Below the pieces are notes generated by a model, which was not told the DNA's origin, did not search any database, and saw only the letters and a program-made list of their open reading frames with translations. From Kaistella antarctica (lineage in GTDB: Bacteria > Bacteroidota > Bacteroidia > Flavobacteriales > Weeksellaceae): DNA of 64,000 bases. The stretch is taken from the NCBI RefSeq assembly GCF_900109615.1, contig NZ_FOIX01000003.1:558001-622000 (forward strand). Reading direction: 5' to 3'. Made by a program: the position numbers and the translations under genes. Of the stretch, positions 45,720 to 56,182 are shown in pieces (the stretch's first letter is position 1; each line of letters starts with the position of its first letter).

Positions 45720-46556
45720 ATGGAAAAACCACCAATTCGGATTTTCGACGAAATTTTCATGAGTTCAAAAATTCAGTTGGAAAAACTTTACCAACAGGAT
45801 CGCCCTGCCATTCTGTTTGTGAAAAAGGGCAGCGGAAAAATCACCATTCAAATTAATGAGATTGATATCAATGCAAATTCGGTAGTCTTATCTGAAACAA
45901 AATCCGTCTTTCAAATTCACTTTCTGAGTGACGATTTCGAAGCCCGCGCGATCATTTACAATAATGACTTTGTAGAGAAGCTGGGTTTAAAATTAAATAA
46001 GCTGAAAGTTTTTAAACATTTTAAAACGCACATCAATAAAACCGCCCATTTACCGATAGAAGAGTTTAATCTCATTTGGGCGCAATTGGGTTTAATGGCG
46101 ATACTTTTAGATCATAAGATTCCTTTGAATTATAATGATGATGTGGTAGAACACTTGTTTTCCGCCTTTATTTATTCTATTTCAGGCTTTCTTTTAAATC
46201 AGGAAAAACTGGAGTCTAACAGGATGAGTCGCCAGGAAGAAATTACTTTCGAATTCTTGAAAAATGTTTTTGAAAATTTTCGAACCGAAAAAACGCTTCA
46301 GTTTTATGCTGATGAACAGCAACTCACCATCCGGCATCTGAGTTCTGTGGTTAAAGGAGTGACGCAAAAAACCGCGAACCAAATCATTTCTGAATTTGTA
46401 ATGAACGAGGCAAAAATTTTATTAAGTACCAGCAAAGAGCCCGTGCATGAGATTGCGACGGTGCTGAAATTTTCTGATCCTTATTCCTTTTCACATTTCT
46501 TTAAAAAACATGAGGGAATGAGTCCAATTCACTATAGAACACAGTCCGATTTATAG
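45720..46556 (+). CDS. AraC-family transcriptional regulator (probable efflux regulator)
   Basis: 278 aa. The N-terminal about 150 residues form a cupin-like sensing domain (VKKGSGKITIQINEIDINANSVV). The C-terminal 100 hold two helix-turn-helix units; the second reads EIATVLKFSDPYSFSHFFKKHEGMSPIHYR, the AraC signature in outline. It lies 86 bases before the TolC/HlyD/MFS operon on the same strand and is the obvious candidate to control it. The inducer is unknown. Confidence 0.93.
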   Translation: MEKPPIRIFDEIFMSSKIQLEKLYQQDRPAILFVKKGSGKITIQINEIDINANSVVLSETKSVFQIHFLSDDFEARAIIYNNDFVEKLGLKLNKLKVFKHFKTHINKTAHLPIEEFNLIWAQLGLMAILLDHKIPLNYNDDVVEHLFSAFIYSISGFLLNQEKLESNRMSRQEEITFEFLKNVFENFRTEKTLQFYADEQQLTIRHLSSVVKGVTQKTANQIISEFVMNEAKILLSTSKEPVHEIATVLKFSDPYSFSHFFKKHEGMSPIHYRTQSDL

Positions 46557-46594
46557 AATCTTACATTTAGACATTTTCTTAATTGTTTTAATCA

Positions 46595-46625
46595 TTGTAT
46601 TGAGCGTCCCGTTACCATAATTTTG
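46595..46625 (+). promoter_or_regulatory. Promoter of the tripartite efflux operon
   Basis: TTG at 46595-46597 (-33) and TAATTTTG at 46618-46625 (-7) are separated by 20 bases, 17 bases before the ATG of the TolC-family gene. Confidence 0.65.
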
Positions 46626-46642
46626 CATAAAAATAAGGACAG

Positions 46643-47950
46643 ATGAATAAAAATATTAAAATAGCCAGTCTTTCGATTGCTCTTTTTTGGGCTGGAAGTT
46701 TTTCCGCACAAGTGAGAGAACTGACCATCAATGAAGCGACGTCGTTGGCTTTGCAAAACCATCCCCAATTGGCGGTTTCGGCAAAAGCAATAGAAATATC
46801 AAAGCAAAATACAGAGGTTGCAAAACTTCAAAAACTACCATCGATTACGGCTTCAACCAGTCAGTTTTATTTAGGAAATTCTTTAATTATCGATAAAGAA
46901 TTTTCTAATTCCATGACGGTACAATTGCCCCATTACGGAAGCACGTACGGATTACAGGCAAGTCAACTCATTTTTAAAGGGGGTTTGGTTAAAAAATCAA
47001 TTGAGATTACGGCTTTGCAGGAACAACTTTCTGAATTGGATTATGAAAAAGATCAGCAAGATGTGAAGTTTTTAGTGATGTCGAATTACTTGGATATTTT
47101 CAAAACAATCAATCAGAACGCAGTTTATTTGAACAATAAAAACTTAGCGGAAGAACGGTTGAAGAATGTTCAAAAATTCTATCAACAAGGAATGATCACC
47201 CGAAATGAAGTGATTCGTGGTGAGCTCGGAATTATGAACATCGATCAGGGAATCTTGGTCTTAAATAATAACCGCAAAATTTTGAATTACAATTTGAACA
47301 ACGCTTTGGGATTACCAGAGAGTACCGAAATCGTCCCTGTTGAAAATATTGAGAGAGAACAGTCGCTGCGTGATTTAAACTATTACCTCGAGCTGGCACA
47401 CCAAAATAATCCAAATCAAAAATATGTTAAAAGAAGTATCGAGATTGCGGATAAGAATATTGAGATCATTAATACCGACAAAATGCCGACCATCGCTGGT
47501 TTCGGAGGTTATAGTTTGAATAAACCCTTGACCAGCAGTTCGCCCGTTCTTGATATGTATTCAGGTGGTTTTCAGGCGGGAATTCAGGTGAGTTATAATA
47601 TCGACAACTTGTTTAAAACGAAAGAAAAATTACAGCTAGGACAATTGCAAAAGGAACAGGTTGAGAAAACGTTTAATCTTGTTGAACAAAATATCAACAT
47701 GCAAGTAAATGCCGCTTATATCAAACATCAGAATGCAATTGAAAATTTAGTAATTTTAAAAGAAGCACAAATATTAGCCAACGAGAATTACAAAATTACA
47801 GAAGCAAAATATCTGAATCAACTGGCCGTACAAGCAGAAATGACGGACGCTCAGAATCAGAAAATTCAGGCTGAATTAGATTACGTGAATGCGGAAATCG
47901 ATCTACTTTATCAATATTACAACTTGTTGAAATCGACCGGAACACTTTAA
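46643..47950 (+). CDS. TolC-family outer-membrane efflux protein
   Basis: 435 aa. Signal peptide MNKNIKIASLSIALFWAGSFSAQ, then the duplicated OEP pattern: LTINEATSLALQNHPQLAVS at the start of the first half and DLNYYLELAHQNNPNQKYV at the start of the second, each followed by long helices. It forms the trimeric outer-membrane channel for the adjacent HlyD and MFS proteins. It is the first gene of a three-gene operon (spacings about 31 bases). Confidence 0.94.
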   Translation: MNKNIKIASLSIALFWAGSFSAQVRELTINEATSLALQNHPQLAVSAKAIEISKQNTEVAKLQKLPSITASTSQFYLGNSLIIDKEFSNSMTVQLPHYGSTYGLQASQLIFKGGLVKKSIEITALQEQLSELDYEKDQQDVKFLVMSNYLDIFKTINQNAVYLNNKNLAEERLKNVQKFYQQGMITRNEVIRGELGIMNIDQGILVLNNNRKILNYNLNNALGLPESTEIVPVENIEREQSLRDLNYYLELAHQNNPNQKYVKRSIEIADKNIEIINTDKMPTIAGFGGYSLNKPLTSSSPVLDMYSGGFQAGIQVSYNIDNLFKTKEKLQLGQLQKEQVEKTFNLVEQNINMQVNAAYIKHQNAIENLVILKEAQILANENYKITEAKYLNQLAVQAEMTDAQNQKIQAELDYVNAEIDLLYQYYNLLKSTGTL

Positions 47951-47981
47951 ATAAACGACTAACAGAATAAGAAAATATACA

Positions 47982-49154
47982 ATGGAAAATAAGGAAAATA
48001 ACCCAGAGATAGAAAACACTGACGCAGAAGCGCAGCAACCAGCGGCACCGACGAAAGTTGCCAATCCAGAAGCAGAGAAAAAGGTCAGCAAAAATAAAAC
48101 GAATAAGCTTAGAAACACGATAGCTAATATTGCAGTTTTTGTGGTGGTTGCATTTGGCTTTTATTGGTTGATCAAAGAATATTTTAATGTTGGTAAAGAA
48201 AATTACACAGAGTCAGCGCAAGTTCAGGAGTTCATTAATCCCATCAACTCAAGAGTTTCAGGATACATCAAAGAAATAAAATTCACTGAGCATGAAGCAG
48301 TTAAAAAAGGCGACACTTTAGTGGTCTTGGATGATCGTGAAATAGAAACGCAGTTGGCTCAAGCGGAAGCCGCTTATCAAAATACTTTAGCACAAAGACA
48401 GGCGACCAATTCTTCAATCAACACCGTTTCCAGTAACGTTTCAGTTTTAGAAAGCAACATTGCCGGACAAAAAGCGAGATTGTGGAATGCCGAGCAAAAC
48501 CTAAAAAGATATCAAAACCTTTTAAAAGCAGAGGCGGTAACCAGACAACAATACGATCAGGTGAAAACAGAATATGATGCAACCAGAGCCTCTTATCAAA
48601 CTTTATTGAATCAAAAAAACTCAGCCAATCTTTCCACTTCTGAAGTAAGAAGCAAAATCGGAATTAATGACGCTGAAATTAAAAGAGCCAAAGCCGCGCT
48701 GGATATGGCGAGAATCAATTTGTCCTACGCCGTAATTACTGCACCTTATGATGGAATTATGGGTAGAAGACTGATTTCTGAGGGACAGCTTATTCAAGGT
48801 GGACAACAAGTTGGAACCATTGTTTTGGATGGTGAAAAATGGGTAACTGCCAATTTTCTGGAAAGTCAAATGCCTGAAATCGCAATCGGTAAAAAGATTA
48901 TGATGAAAGCTGATGCTTTGGGCGGACAAGAATTTGAAGGAACCGTAACTGCGATTTCTGCAGCGACTGGTTCCCAATACTCTAATGTTGCCACCGACAA
49001 CTCCACGGGAAACTTCGTAAAAGTTCAGCAAAGAATTCCCGTGCGAATTGAGTTTACTAAAAATAACAAACAGGCAGACATTGCAAAATTACGAGCTGGA
49101 ATGAATATGGCCGTGACGGTGACTTCCAATAAAGAAACTGCAAAATCTAAATAA
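47982..49154 (+). CDS. HlyD/EmrA-family membrane fusion protein
   Basis: 390 aa. A cytoplasmic, Glu/Lys/Ala-rich N terminus (about 1-44) is followed by a single membrane helix (NTIANIAVFVVVAFGFYWLI). A lipoyl half-motif (INPINSRVSGYIKEIKF) comes next, then a long coiled-coil hairpin (about 110-230) and the second half (INLSYAVITAPYDGIMGRR). It links the MFS pump to the TolC channel. The topology and the MFS partner fit the EmrA branch. Confidence 0.94.
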   Translation: MENKENNPEIENTDAEAQQPAAPTKVANPEAEKKVSKNKTNKLRNTIANIAVFVVVAFGFYWLIKEYFNVGKENYTESAQVQEFINPINSRVSGYIKEIKFTEHEAVKKGDTLVVLDDREIETQLAQAEAAYQNTLAQRQATNSSINTVSSNVSVLESNIAGQKARLWNAEQNLKRYQNLLKAEAVTRQQYDQVKTEYDATRASYQTLLNQKNSANLSTSEVRSKIGINDAEIKRAKAALDMARINLSYAVITAPYDGIMGRRLISEGQLIQGGQQVGTIVLDGEKWVTANFLESQMPEIAIGKKIMMKADALGGQEFEGTVTAISAATGSQYSNVATDNSTGNFVKVQQRIPVRIEFTKNNKQADIAKLRAGMNMAVTVTSNKETAKSK

Positions 49155-49185
49155 ATGAGCGGTTGCATAACAAAAATAATCATTA

Positions 49186-50778
49186 ATGTATAATCAGGGT
49201 CTCTTCAGAGCTTGGGTTCCAAAGCTGGTTCAACTGCTGCTCATCATTATATTCATTTCCGTGATCGTACCTATTAATGGCGTTTACGTAGGAAATGTTT
49301 CATACATGGTCGGCGGTACGGGAATGCCATCGGAGTATTATGTCTGGGCAAATTACGGAAGCACTATTGGAATGGGTGCCGCGATGCCGATCATTTTAAG
49401 AATGAAATGGAGGTATAAAATTCGGGACAAAGTGACTGTCATTTTTATCTTAATTGCCATCTTAAGTTATCTTAATGGAACGACGGATCGACCTTTATTG
49501 ATCGTGGCGAATTCTGTAATCATCGGTTACTTAAAAATGATTGTGATGCTGGAATTTATTATTCCGATTATGTTTATGATCAGTCCAGAAGGAAATCGTG
49601 GCAAATTCTACTCGGTCTTCTACCCTTTCTCCATCATTATCTCGCAGATCGCAGGTTATATCCTTACCATTATCGCCTTTGATTTTAACTGGCAGTTTGT
49701 ACATATTGCAAGTGCCGCAGTTTGTTTATTTCTGGCGTTACTTTCCTGGATCTTTATGCACGACAAATTTTTCGGATTCAAAATGCCGCTCTATTATATA
49801 GACTGGTTGAGTATCTTGCTTTTTGTGTCAGTATTTATGTTTGGGTCGTACGTGCTCGCTTTTGGAAAGCAACAATATTGGATTCATTCTCCGAAAATTA
49901 TTAATGCGAGTACTGCGTCTTTCGTAAGTTTACTATTATTGGTTGTGCGGCAATACACTTTAAAACGGCCTTACATTTCCTTTAAAATATTTAGAAAGAA
50001 CAATGTAATTCATGGCTTATTGATGTTGCTGATGACCGGAATGTATCTGGCGACAGGCGCGATTCAGAATATATTTACAATTGGAATTTTGGGTTACGAT
50101 TCGGTACTCAATGCAAAATTAAATTTATTAATGATTCCAGGCATTGTAGCCGCGGGCGTTTACATGGCTTTCTGGTTTAAACAAGGTCGCGGTTTAAAGA
50201 TGTTTATCTTCCTAGGATTTGCTGCGATGTTGGCTTACACCGTGATTATGTATCTATCAATGAGTCTGGAATTCAGTTTTGAAAATTGGATTTTACCTTT
50301 GTTATTAAAAGGATTCGGAATGGGTGCGCTGTTTATTGCTGTTTGGTATTACACGCTGGATAAATTAGAAATGACCCAGATGATGGCCGCTACCGGTTTG
50401 GTTTTGGTTTGGAGAACCTTCTTTTCTGTCGGTATTTTCTCCGCTTTGTTTGCTTGGTTACAATATCAGTTTCAAATTGAAGCAGTAGGTAATCTGGCCA
50501 TATATATGGATGGCAGTGCTTTCAGTTATAATCAAGTGATGGGAAATATGAAAGCCATTCAGTTCAATGCCATAATCGCGGCGAACAAAAGATTGCTGGG
50601 TTACGTTTGCATCGCTGGTGTTGGGGTACTCCTTTATATATTAGCCTATAATTTTGGTGAGGATCGACATAAAATGTATCGTGGAATAAAAGTAACGGCG
50701 GATCGAAGACGACACAAAGAGAAATTGAAAAGAACACAAATGCAAGAAATTGAAGATGCTGCCGGAGCAGTTCTTTAG
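49186..50778 (+). CDS. MFS permease of the EmrB/DHA2 type
   Basis: 530 aa, about 14 transmembrane helices. It is divergent from typical EmrB but lies in the EmrB position of an emrAB-tolC-type operon. The usual motif A is weak. The sequence starts with a hydrophobic helix (LVQLLLIIIFISVIVPI) and ends in a basic cytoplasmic tail (YRGIKVTADRRRHKEKLKR). Probably a proton-driven exporter of hydrophobic compounds; the substrate is unknown. Last gene of the operon, followed by a terminator. Confidence 0.88.
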   Translation: MYNQGLFRAWVPKLVQLLLIIIFISVIVPINGVYVGNVSYMVGGTGMPSEYYVWANYGSTIGMGAAMPIILRMKWRYKIRDKVTVIFILIAILSYLNGTTDRPLLIVANSVIIGYLKMIVMLEFIIPIMFMISPEGNRGKFYSVFYPFSIIISQIAGYILTIIAFDFNWQFVHIASAAVCLFLALLSWIFMHDKFFGFKMPLYYIDWLSILLFVSVFMFGSYVLAFGKQQYWIHSPKIINASTASFVSLLLLVVRQYTLKRPYISFKIFRKNNVIHGLLMLLMTGMYLATGAIQNIFTIGILGYDSVLNAKLNLLMIPGIVAAGVYMAFWFKQGRGLKMFIFLGFAAMLAYTVIMYLSMSLEFSFENWILPLLLKGFGMGALFIAVWYYTLDKLEMTQMMAATGLVLVWRTFFSVGIFSALFAWLQYQFQIEAVGNLAIYMDGSAFSYNQVMGNMKAIQFNAIIAANKRLLGYVCIAGVGVLLYILAYNFGEDRHKMYRGIKVTADRRRHKEKLKRTQMQEIEDAAGAVL

Positions 50779-50805
50779 AAAGGTCCTTATTTTCTGTTTT
50801 TAATG

Positions 50806-50838
50806 AAAGTCCAGCTGAGGTAATAATCGCTGGACTTT
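50806..50838 (+). terminator. Terminator of the efflux operon
   Basis: AAAGTCCAGC (50806-50815) pairs perfectly with GCTGGACTTT (50829-50838), 13-base loop, then a T-rich stretch. Confidence 0.8.
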
Positions 50839-51100
50839 CTGTTATTGTTAAAGATGATGCATTATAATTTTAAAGTAAATTGAAATCTAACCAATTAATC
50901 ATTTTTAAAAAAATAAATTCCCAGTGTACAATAATTTTTTTCAGAATTAAGTGGTTTATTTGGTACCTATTCCCTATTCTATTTTGCCTTTGAACCTAAA
51001 TTATCCGGTTGAAAAGCAGCCAATATTAAATTTTCTCTAAATTTTAACATAAATATTTATTAAATTAAACAACTTATAAAAGAATTTGACGAAAAAAGCT

Positions 51101-51108
51101 TACTTTTG
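51101..51108 (+). promoter_or_regulatory. Candidate -7 element for typA
   Basis: TACTTTTG ends 18 bases before the ATG at 51127. It overlaps the apparent start of the longer open frame at 51106, which argues against that start. Confidence 0.55.
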
Positions 51109-51126
51109 CCCCGTCAAAAAACGAAT

Positions 51127-52935
51127 ATGCAAAACATTAGAAATATCGCAATTATTGCGCACGTTGACCACGGTAAAACGACTTTGGTTGACAAAATCAT
51201 CCACGCAACCAGTGTTTTCCGTGAAAATCAAGCAGATTCAGGCGATCTGATCATGGACAATAATGATTTGGAACGTGAAAGAGGAATCACCATTTTATCG
51301 AAAAATATTTCGGTGCAGTATAAAGATTACAAGATTAATGTAATTGATACACCAGGTCACGCCGATTTCGGTGGTGAAGTAGAAAGAGTTTTGAAAATGG
51401 CTGACGGAGTTTTACTTTTAGTAGATGCTTTTGAAGGACCAATGCCACAAACTCGTTTTGTATTGCACAAAGCTTTGGAATTAGGATTGAAGCCAATCGT
51501 AGTTATTAATAAAGTTGATAAACCAAACTGTCGTCCTGATGAAGTTCATGACAAAGTATTTGATTTATTCTTCAACTTAGAAGCAACTGAAGAGCAATTG
51601 GATTTCCCAACATTCTACGGTTCATCTAAACAAGGTTGGTTCAACACGAGCTTAACTCCTGCAGAAGATATTACGCCATTATTAGACGGAATTATTCAAT
51701 ATGTTCCAGAACCAGAAACTTATGAAGGTAGCTTGCAAATGCAAATTACTTCGTTGGATTTCTCTTCTTTCTTAGGTCGTATCGCGATCGGAAAAATTAG
51801 AAGAAACTCAATTAAAGAAGGACAACAAATCGGTTTAGCTCAGGCAGACGGAAAAGTAGTAAGAGGAAAAGTAAAGGAACTTTACGTTTTCGAAGGTTTA
51901 GGAAAGAAAAAAGTTCAGGAAGTAAAAGCCGGAGATATCTGCGCGATTGTTGGATTTGATAAATTCCAGATTGGTGATTCATTCGTTGATCTAGAAAACC
52001 CAGAACCATTGCCAAGAACTGCTATTGATGAGCCGACTTTGAACATGACGTTCTCGATTAACAACTCTCCTTTCTTTGGAAAAGATGGTAAATATGTAAC
52101 TTCAAATCACCTGAAAGAAAGGTTGTACAAGGAGTTAGAGAAAAACTTAGCCTTAAAAGTGGAACCTACGGAAGATGCGAATACATTCTTAGTATTCGGT
52201 CGTGGTATTCTTCACCTTTCTGTTTTGATTGAAACAATGAGAAGAGAAGGTTATGAAATGACGATTGGTCAGCCACAAGTAATCATCAAGGAAATTGATG
52301 GGGTAAAATGTGAGCCTTATGAAGCAATGGTTGTTGATGTACCAGATGAATATGCATCTAAAGTAATCGACTTAGCAACCCAAAGAAAAGGTGATTTGCA
52401 TATCATGGAAACTAAAGGTGAAATGCAACATATGGAATTCGAAATTCCTTCAAGAGGATTAATCGGATTGCGTTCTCAAATGTTGACTGCAACTGCAGGT
52501 GAGGCAATTATGGCGCACCGTTTCAGCGAATACAAACCTTACAAAGGTTCGATTCCAGGAAGATTGGTTGGAGTATTAATCAGTAAAGGTCAAGGACCGG
52601 CTACTGAATATTCCATCGCAAAATTACAGGACAGAGGCCGTTTCTTTGTTGATCCGGGCGAGGAAATTTATGAAGGAATGATCATTGGTGAGCAAAACAA
52701 ACCAGGAGATCTAGTGGTAAATATCGTGGAAGCAAAACAGTTGAACAACATGCGTGCTTCTGGGAAAGATAAAGATGGTAATATCGCTCCAAAACAATTA
52801 TTCTCATTAGAAGAATGTATGGAATACATCCAAGGTGATGAAGCGATTGAGGTAACTCCAAACTTTATCAGAATGCGTAAAAAAGTACTTTCAGAAAACG
52901 AAAGAAAACGTATTGAAAGAGGCGGTAAAGCTTAA
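51127..52935 (+). CDS. typA: Translational GTPase TypA/BipA
   Basis: 602 aa from the ATG at 51127. A ribosome-binding GTPase of the EF-G family that helps large-subunit assembly and stress growth. G1 AHVDHGKTT (11-19), [27 protein letters not shown], then EF-G-like domains and the TypA-specific C-terminal domain ([21 protein letters not shown]). Length and sequence are canonical. Confidence 0.97.
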   Translation: MQNIRNIAIIAHVDHGKTTLVDKIIHATSVFRENQADSGDLIMDNNDLERERGITILSKNISVQYKDYKINVIDTPGHADFGGEVERVLKMADGVLLLVDAFEGPMPQTRFVLHKALELGLKPIVVINKVDKPNCRPDEVHDKVFDLFFNLEATEEQLDFPTFYGSSKQGWFNTSLTPAEDITPLLDGIIQYVPEPETYEGSLQMQITSLDFSSFLGRIAIGKIRRNSIKEGQQIGLAQADGKVVRGKVKELYVFEGLGKKKVQEVKAGDICAIVGFDKFQIGDSFVDLENPEPLPRTAIDEPTLNMTFSINNSPFFGKDGKYVTSNHLKERLYKELEKNLALKVEPTEDANTFLVFGRGILHLSVLIETMRREGYEMTIGQPQVIIKEIDGVKCEPYEAMVVDVPDEYASKVIDLATQRKGDLHIMETKGEMQHMEFEIPSRGLIGLRSQMLTATAGEAIMAHRFSEYKPYKGSIPGRLVGVLISKGQGPATEYSIAKLQDRGRFFVDPGEEIYEGMIIGEQNKPGDLVVNIVEAKQLNNMRASGKDKDGNIAPKQLFSLEECMEYIQGDEAIEVTPNFIRMRKKVLSENERKRIERGGKA

Positions 52936-52979
52936 TCAAACGATACTATTTAAAATAGATTGGCTTAGCCAGTTATATA

Positions 52980-53009
52980 AAAGAGTTCCAAATTTATTTG
53001 GAACTCTTT
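52980..53009 (+). terminator. Terminator after typA
   Basis: AAAGAGTTCCAAAT (52980-52993) pairs perfectly with ATTTGGAACTCTTT (52996-53009), followed by T-rich sequence. Confidence 0.88.
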
Positions 53010-53087
53010 GTTTATTTATTATCTAATTTAGCTCTTTAATATTCAGCATATTTATGTGTAATCTATTTAATTTTTAATAAAATAAAA

Positions 53088-53516
53088 ATGAAGCAAATAA
53101 TTTTAACAATCATTCTGGCAGTTTCTTTAATTAATTGTAAAACATTTGTAAAAATTTCAGATAAAACAGAATTTGGGAGAGAAGATGGGTTCATAAAAGT
53201 ATTTAATCCCGCAGCAAATTTCAAATCTTTGACTTATGGAGATTTCAAGTTCGCAACTACAAAGGATATTTATAAAGAACTTAAAGCCGAAAAATCAAAC
53301 ATAAGAAATATTCTATTTTATGCTAAAACGCCTGATCCATCATATGAATATTATGTTTTACTTAATCCAAAAAATAAAAATTTCAATCTACAGAAATACG
53401 TTGTTAAGGATACAGTTTTAAGTAGTAAAAATTTTGTTATTTTAGTATCTAAAGCTGCACCTCAAAGCGATATTAGATTTATACCATCAAAAATTTTCGA
53501 AATTAATAGTAATTAG
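53088..53516 (+). CDS. Hypothetical small lipoprotein
   Basis: 142 aa. The signal (MKQIILTIILAVSLINCKT) ends in a plausible lipobox LINC. The mature part is Lys- and aromatic-rich, mixed alpha/beta (FGREDGFIKVFNPAANF, YYVLLNPKNKNFNLQKYV). No family recognised. It is markedly AT-rich compared with its neighbours, which may mean a recent arrival or relaxed selection. It stands alone after the typA terminator. Confidence 0.75.
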   Translation: MKQIILTIILAVSLINCKTFVKISDKTEFGREDGFIKVFNPAANFKSLTYGDFKFATTKDIYKELKAEKSNIRNILFYAKTPDPSYEYYVLLNPKNKNFNLQKYVVKDTVLSSKNFVILVSKAAPQSDIRFIPSKIFEINSN

Positions 53517-53622
53517 AAAAATATTTATTAACAGGATATTTCACTGCTGCGCAAATTCTCCGACTTTGAGCCACTAAGTTTTTTTGCTTTTAAATCCAAA
53601 CCATTAATCACATTCCTTTTTA

Positions 53623-53630
53623 TATATTTG
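53623..53630 (+). promoter_or_regulatory. Candidate -7 element upstream of the GH10-like gene
   Basis: TATATTTG about 100 bases before the ATG at 53733. The leader would be long. Confidence 0.4.
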
Positions 53631-53732
53631 CGATTGTTATTTTTGTCCTTGCGAAATTGAGTTTTTCTTAGGCAGAAACCGACAATTTAAATAAAATCAG
53701 TCCGTTCTATATTTTTCCTTTAAAATTGATCT

Positions 53733-55301
53733 ATGAAATATTCTTTTGCGAAAGCAACCTCGATATTATTTTTACTTATTTTCCTTTTTATTACCTCTTG
53801 CGCTACTAAAAAGCCAGCTGTAAAAAACACTAAGAAACCAGTTGTTACGACCAAACCTGCTCCGCCAAAACCAATCATTGAAAAACCGGAAGCAAGATTA
53901 AATCTACCAGAAGTTAACCGTGAATTTCGGGCAGCCTGGATCGCGACAGTAGCAAACATCAACTGGCCTTCAAAAAATAATTTATCAACGCAACAACAGA
54001 AAGACGAAGCCATCAAAATTTTAGATTTGTTGCAAGATGCTAATTTTAATGCAGTCATTTTTCAAGCGCGTCCGTCTGCGGATGCCATGTATAAAAGTGA
54101 ATTGGAACCGTGGTCTTATTTCTTGACTGGTTCCATTGGTAAAGCTCCTACTCCATTTTATGATCCGTTAGAATTCTGGATTGAGGAAGCTCACAAACGT
54201 GGAATGGAATTGCATGTTTGGTTGAATCCCTACAGAGCGCATCACACCACTGGCGGCCCAATTACGAATGAATCGATGGTAAAGAAAATGCCGGAGCAAA
54301 TTATTAAACTGCGCAACGGAATGTATTGGATGGATCCTTCTGATGACAAAACTCAAGATCATACTTCAAAAGTAATTAAGGATTTGGTGAAAAGATATGA
54401 CATCGACGCCATTCATATTGACGATTATTTTTATCCGTACCGAGAGTATAACGGTGGCAAAGATTTTCCAGACAACAGAACTTGGAACGACTATCAAAAA
54501 CGTGGCGGAAACCTTTCCCGAGCAGATTTCAGAAGAGCGAATGTGAATAAATTTATTAAGAGAATTCATGATGAAATTAAAGCCGAGAAAAGTTATGTCA
54601 AGTTTGGAATTAGCCCCTTTGGCATCTGGAAACCTGGTTATCCAGAGGGTATAAAAGGGTCCTCACAATACGATGAATTATACGCTGATGCTAAACTTTG
54701 GTTGAATCAAGGTTGGGTTGATTATTTCTCGCCACAACTCTACTGGAAAAATGAGGGTCCCCAAAGTTTTACTTCGTTGCTGAAGTGGTGGGAAAGTGAA
54801 AATACCGAAAAAAGACATCTATGGCCAGGCTTAAATACGATTGGCTTAAAAGGAGTTACCGACCGACCAACCGAGATTGTGAATCAGATCAATTCCACCA
54901 GAAGCCTGCTGAAAAATGGCGCTGGAACTATTCATTACAGTGTTGATGGATTATCGAAAAGTCCGGCAATGCTAGCTGCCGTAAAAGCGTCTTATAAGAC
55001 TAAAGCTTTAATTCCTAAAACTCCTTGGATCAAAACAACTCCCTTAGAAAAACCGATTCTTTTTGTGGAAAACAGTGCCAATTCTTTTCATGTAAAGTGG
55101 AATTCGCTGGATAACCAAAAGGTTTTTCAATGGATCCTTTATGTCAAATATGGCGAAACTTGGGAAACAGAAATTTTGGAAAAGGACTTCATTTCTCAGA
55201 ATCTTCCATCAACCAAAAACGGCAAGAAACTGAACACGATCGCCGTTAAATCGGTTGATCGATTGGGGAACGAAAGTGAGTATGCTGCGAAAAAGCTTTA
55301 A
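53733..55301 (+). CDS. GH10-like (DUF187/GHL10) glycosidase lipoprotein
   Basis: 522 aa. The signal ends in a lipobox (LFITSCATKK), followed by a Lys/Pro-rich linker. The GHL10 domain (about 65-400) has FRAAWIATVANINWPSKNN, NAVIFQARPSADAMYKSE, GMELHVWLNPYRAHHTTGG, DIDAIHIDDYFYPY and KFGISPFGIWKPGYPEG. A fibronectin-III-like tail follows. It probably cleaves a cell-wall or surface glycan and is anchored to the outer membrane. The AraC gene begins nine bases later and is likely co-transcribed. Confidence 0.92.
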   Translation: MKYSFAKATSILFLLIFLFITSCATKKPAVKNTKKPVVTTKPAPPKPIIEKPEARLNLPEVNREFRAAWIATVANINWPSKNNLSTQQQKDEAIKILDLLQDANFNAVIFQARPSADAMYKSELEPWSYFLTGSIGKAPTPFYDPLEFWIEEAHKRGMELHVWLNPYRAHHTTGGPITNESMVKKMPEQIIKLRNGMYWMDPSDDKTQDHTSKVIKDLVKRYDIDAIHIDDYFYPYREYNGGKDFPDNRTWNDYQKRGGNLSRADFRRANVNKFIKRIHDEIKAEKSYVKFGISPFGIWKPGYPEGIKGSSQYDELYADAKLWLNQGWVDYFSPQLYWKNEGPQSFTSLLKWWESENTEKRHLWPGLNTIGLKGVTDRPTEIVNQINSTRSLLKNGAGTIHYSVDGLSKSPAMLAAVKASYKTKALIPKTPWIKTTPLEKPILFVENSANSFHVKWNSLDNQKVFQWILYVKYGETWETEILEKDFISQNLPSTKNGKKLNTIAVKSVDRLGNESEYAAKKL

Positions 55302-55309
55302 AAGTAAAA

Positions 55310-56110
55310 ATGAACTTTCACTTTTATCGCCCGACAAATGAAATATTAAAAAAATATATTGCAGGATTTTATTTCATTAAAGAAGATAAAAAAGCAGAAC
55401 CAGTTTCGTACCTGACTTTTCCAAACAATTATTGTATTCTTACGATCAACCGCAATTTCAAAGTTGAAATTTCTGAGCACAAAGTTACACTTGAATCTTC
55501 AGAAGTCAAAAATTTAACGGTAAGTTTGGTGACGCGTTACATGGAGCCACTCCAGATTCAGTACCATCATTTAATTGATGAAATCACCATTTATTTTAAA
55601 CCCTTAGGAATCAATTATTTTATCGAGGATGTCACCAAAATTTTCGAGCCTGGCCCGCTACTAAACCGAGACTTTTTAAGTGGATTTGCCGCTACTCTTT
55701 CGGAACTTTTCAACTTGGAGCGAAATGATCAGATTACCCAAATAGAAGACATCTTACTGGCTAATATGAAAAATACCGAGGTTGATCTGATCACTTCGAT
55801 TGTAAAAGATGTAGAGGCAGGAATTGCCGTAGCAACAATTGCTGACCAGCATCATATGAGCCGCCAATACCTCGGTCGTTTATTCAAAAGTAAATTAGGA
55901 AAAACGCCGTCAGAATTTAAAAAAATAGACCGTTTTCGAAAAACCTTTAAAGCTCACAAAACTGCCAGAAATCTAACTGAACTTTCGACGCTCGAGTTTT
56001 ATGATCAATCTCATTTTAACAAAGATTTTAAAAAATTTACCGGCAAAAGTCCAAATCAATTTTTCAAAAATGTCAATACGGAAAAAGAAAACATCTGGTT
56101 ATTTATTTAA
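55310..56110 (+). CDS. AraC-family transcriptional regulator
   Basis: 266 aa. The N-terminal about 130 residues resemble the DUF6597 sensing domain (FHFYRPTNEILKKYIAGFYF and PLGINYFIED). The C-terminal 100 residues contain the two AraC helix-turn-helix units (IADQHHMSRQYLGRLFKSKL and LEFYDQSHFNKDFKKFTGKS). Coupled to the GH10-like gene nine bases upstream, which it may or may not regulate. Confidence 0.92.
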   Translation: MNFHFYRPTNEILKKYIAGFYFIKEDKKAEPVSYLTFPNNYCILTINRNFKVEISEHKVTLESSEVKNLTVSLVTRYMEPLQIQYHHLIDEITIYFKPLGINYFIEDVTKIFEPGPLLNRDFLSGFAATLSELFNLERNDQITQIEDILLANMKNTEVDLITSIVKDVEAGIAVATIADQHHMSRQYLGRLFKSKLGKTPSEFKKIDRFRKTFKAHKTARNLTELSTLEFYDQSHFNKDFKKFTGKSPNQFFKNVNTEKENIWLFI

Positions 56111-56182
56111 GAGTTTACATCTTTACAATTTTAGAAACAATTCATTGAGTACTTTTGCTTCTGACCATAAATAAAGTAAACA

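Larger units (their letters stand above)
50779..51126. other. Intergenic region between the efflux operon and typA
   Basis: 348 AT-rich bases. It holds the efflux terminator on the left and the typA promoter on the right. I see no gene or repeat in the about 250 bases between. Confidence 0.6.

Noticed and set aside
48621..49031. 136-codon open frame on minus inside the HlyD-family gene
   Set aside because: Shadow of the efflux gene codon pattern; no signal peptide or motif.
53720..54058. 112-codon minus frame over the start of the GH10-like gene
   Set aside because: It overlaps the lipoprotein signal and catalytic domain of a clear plus-strand gene.
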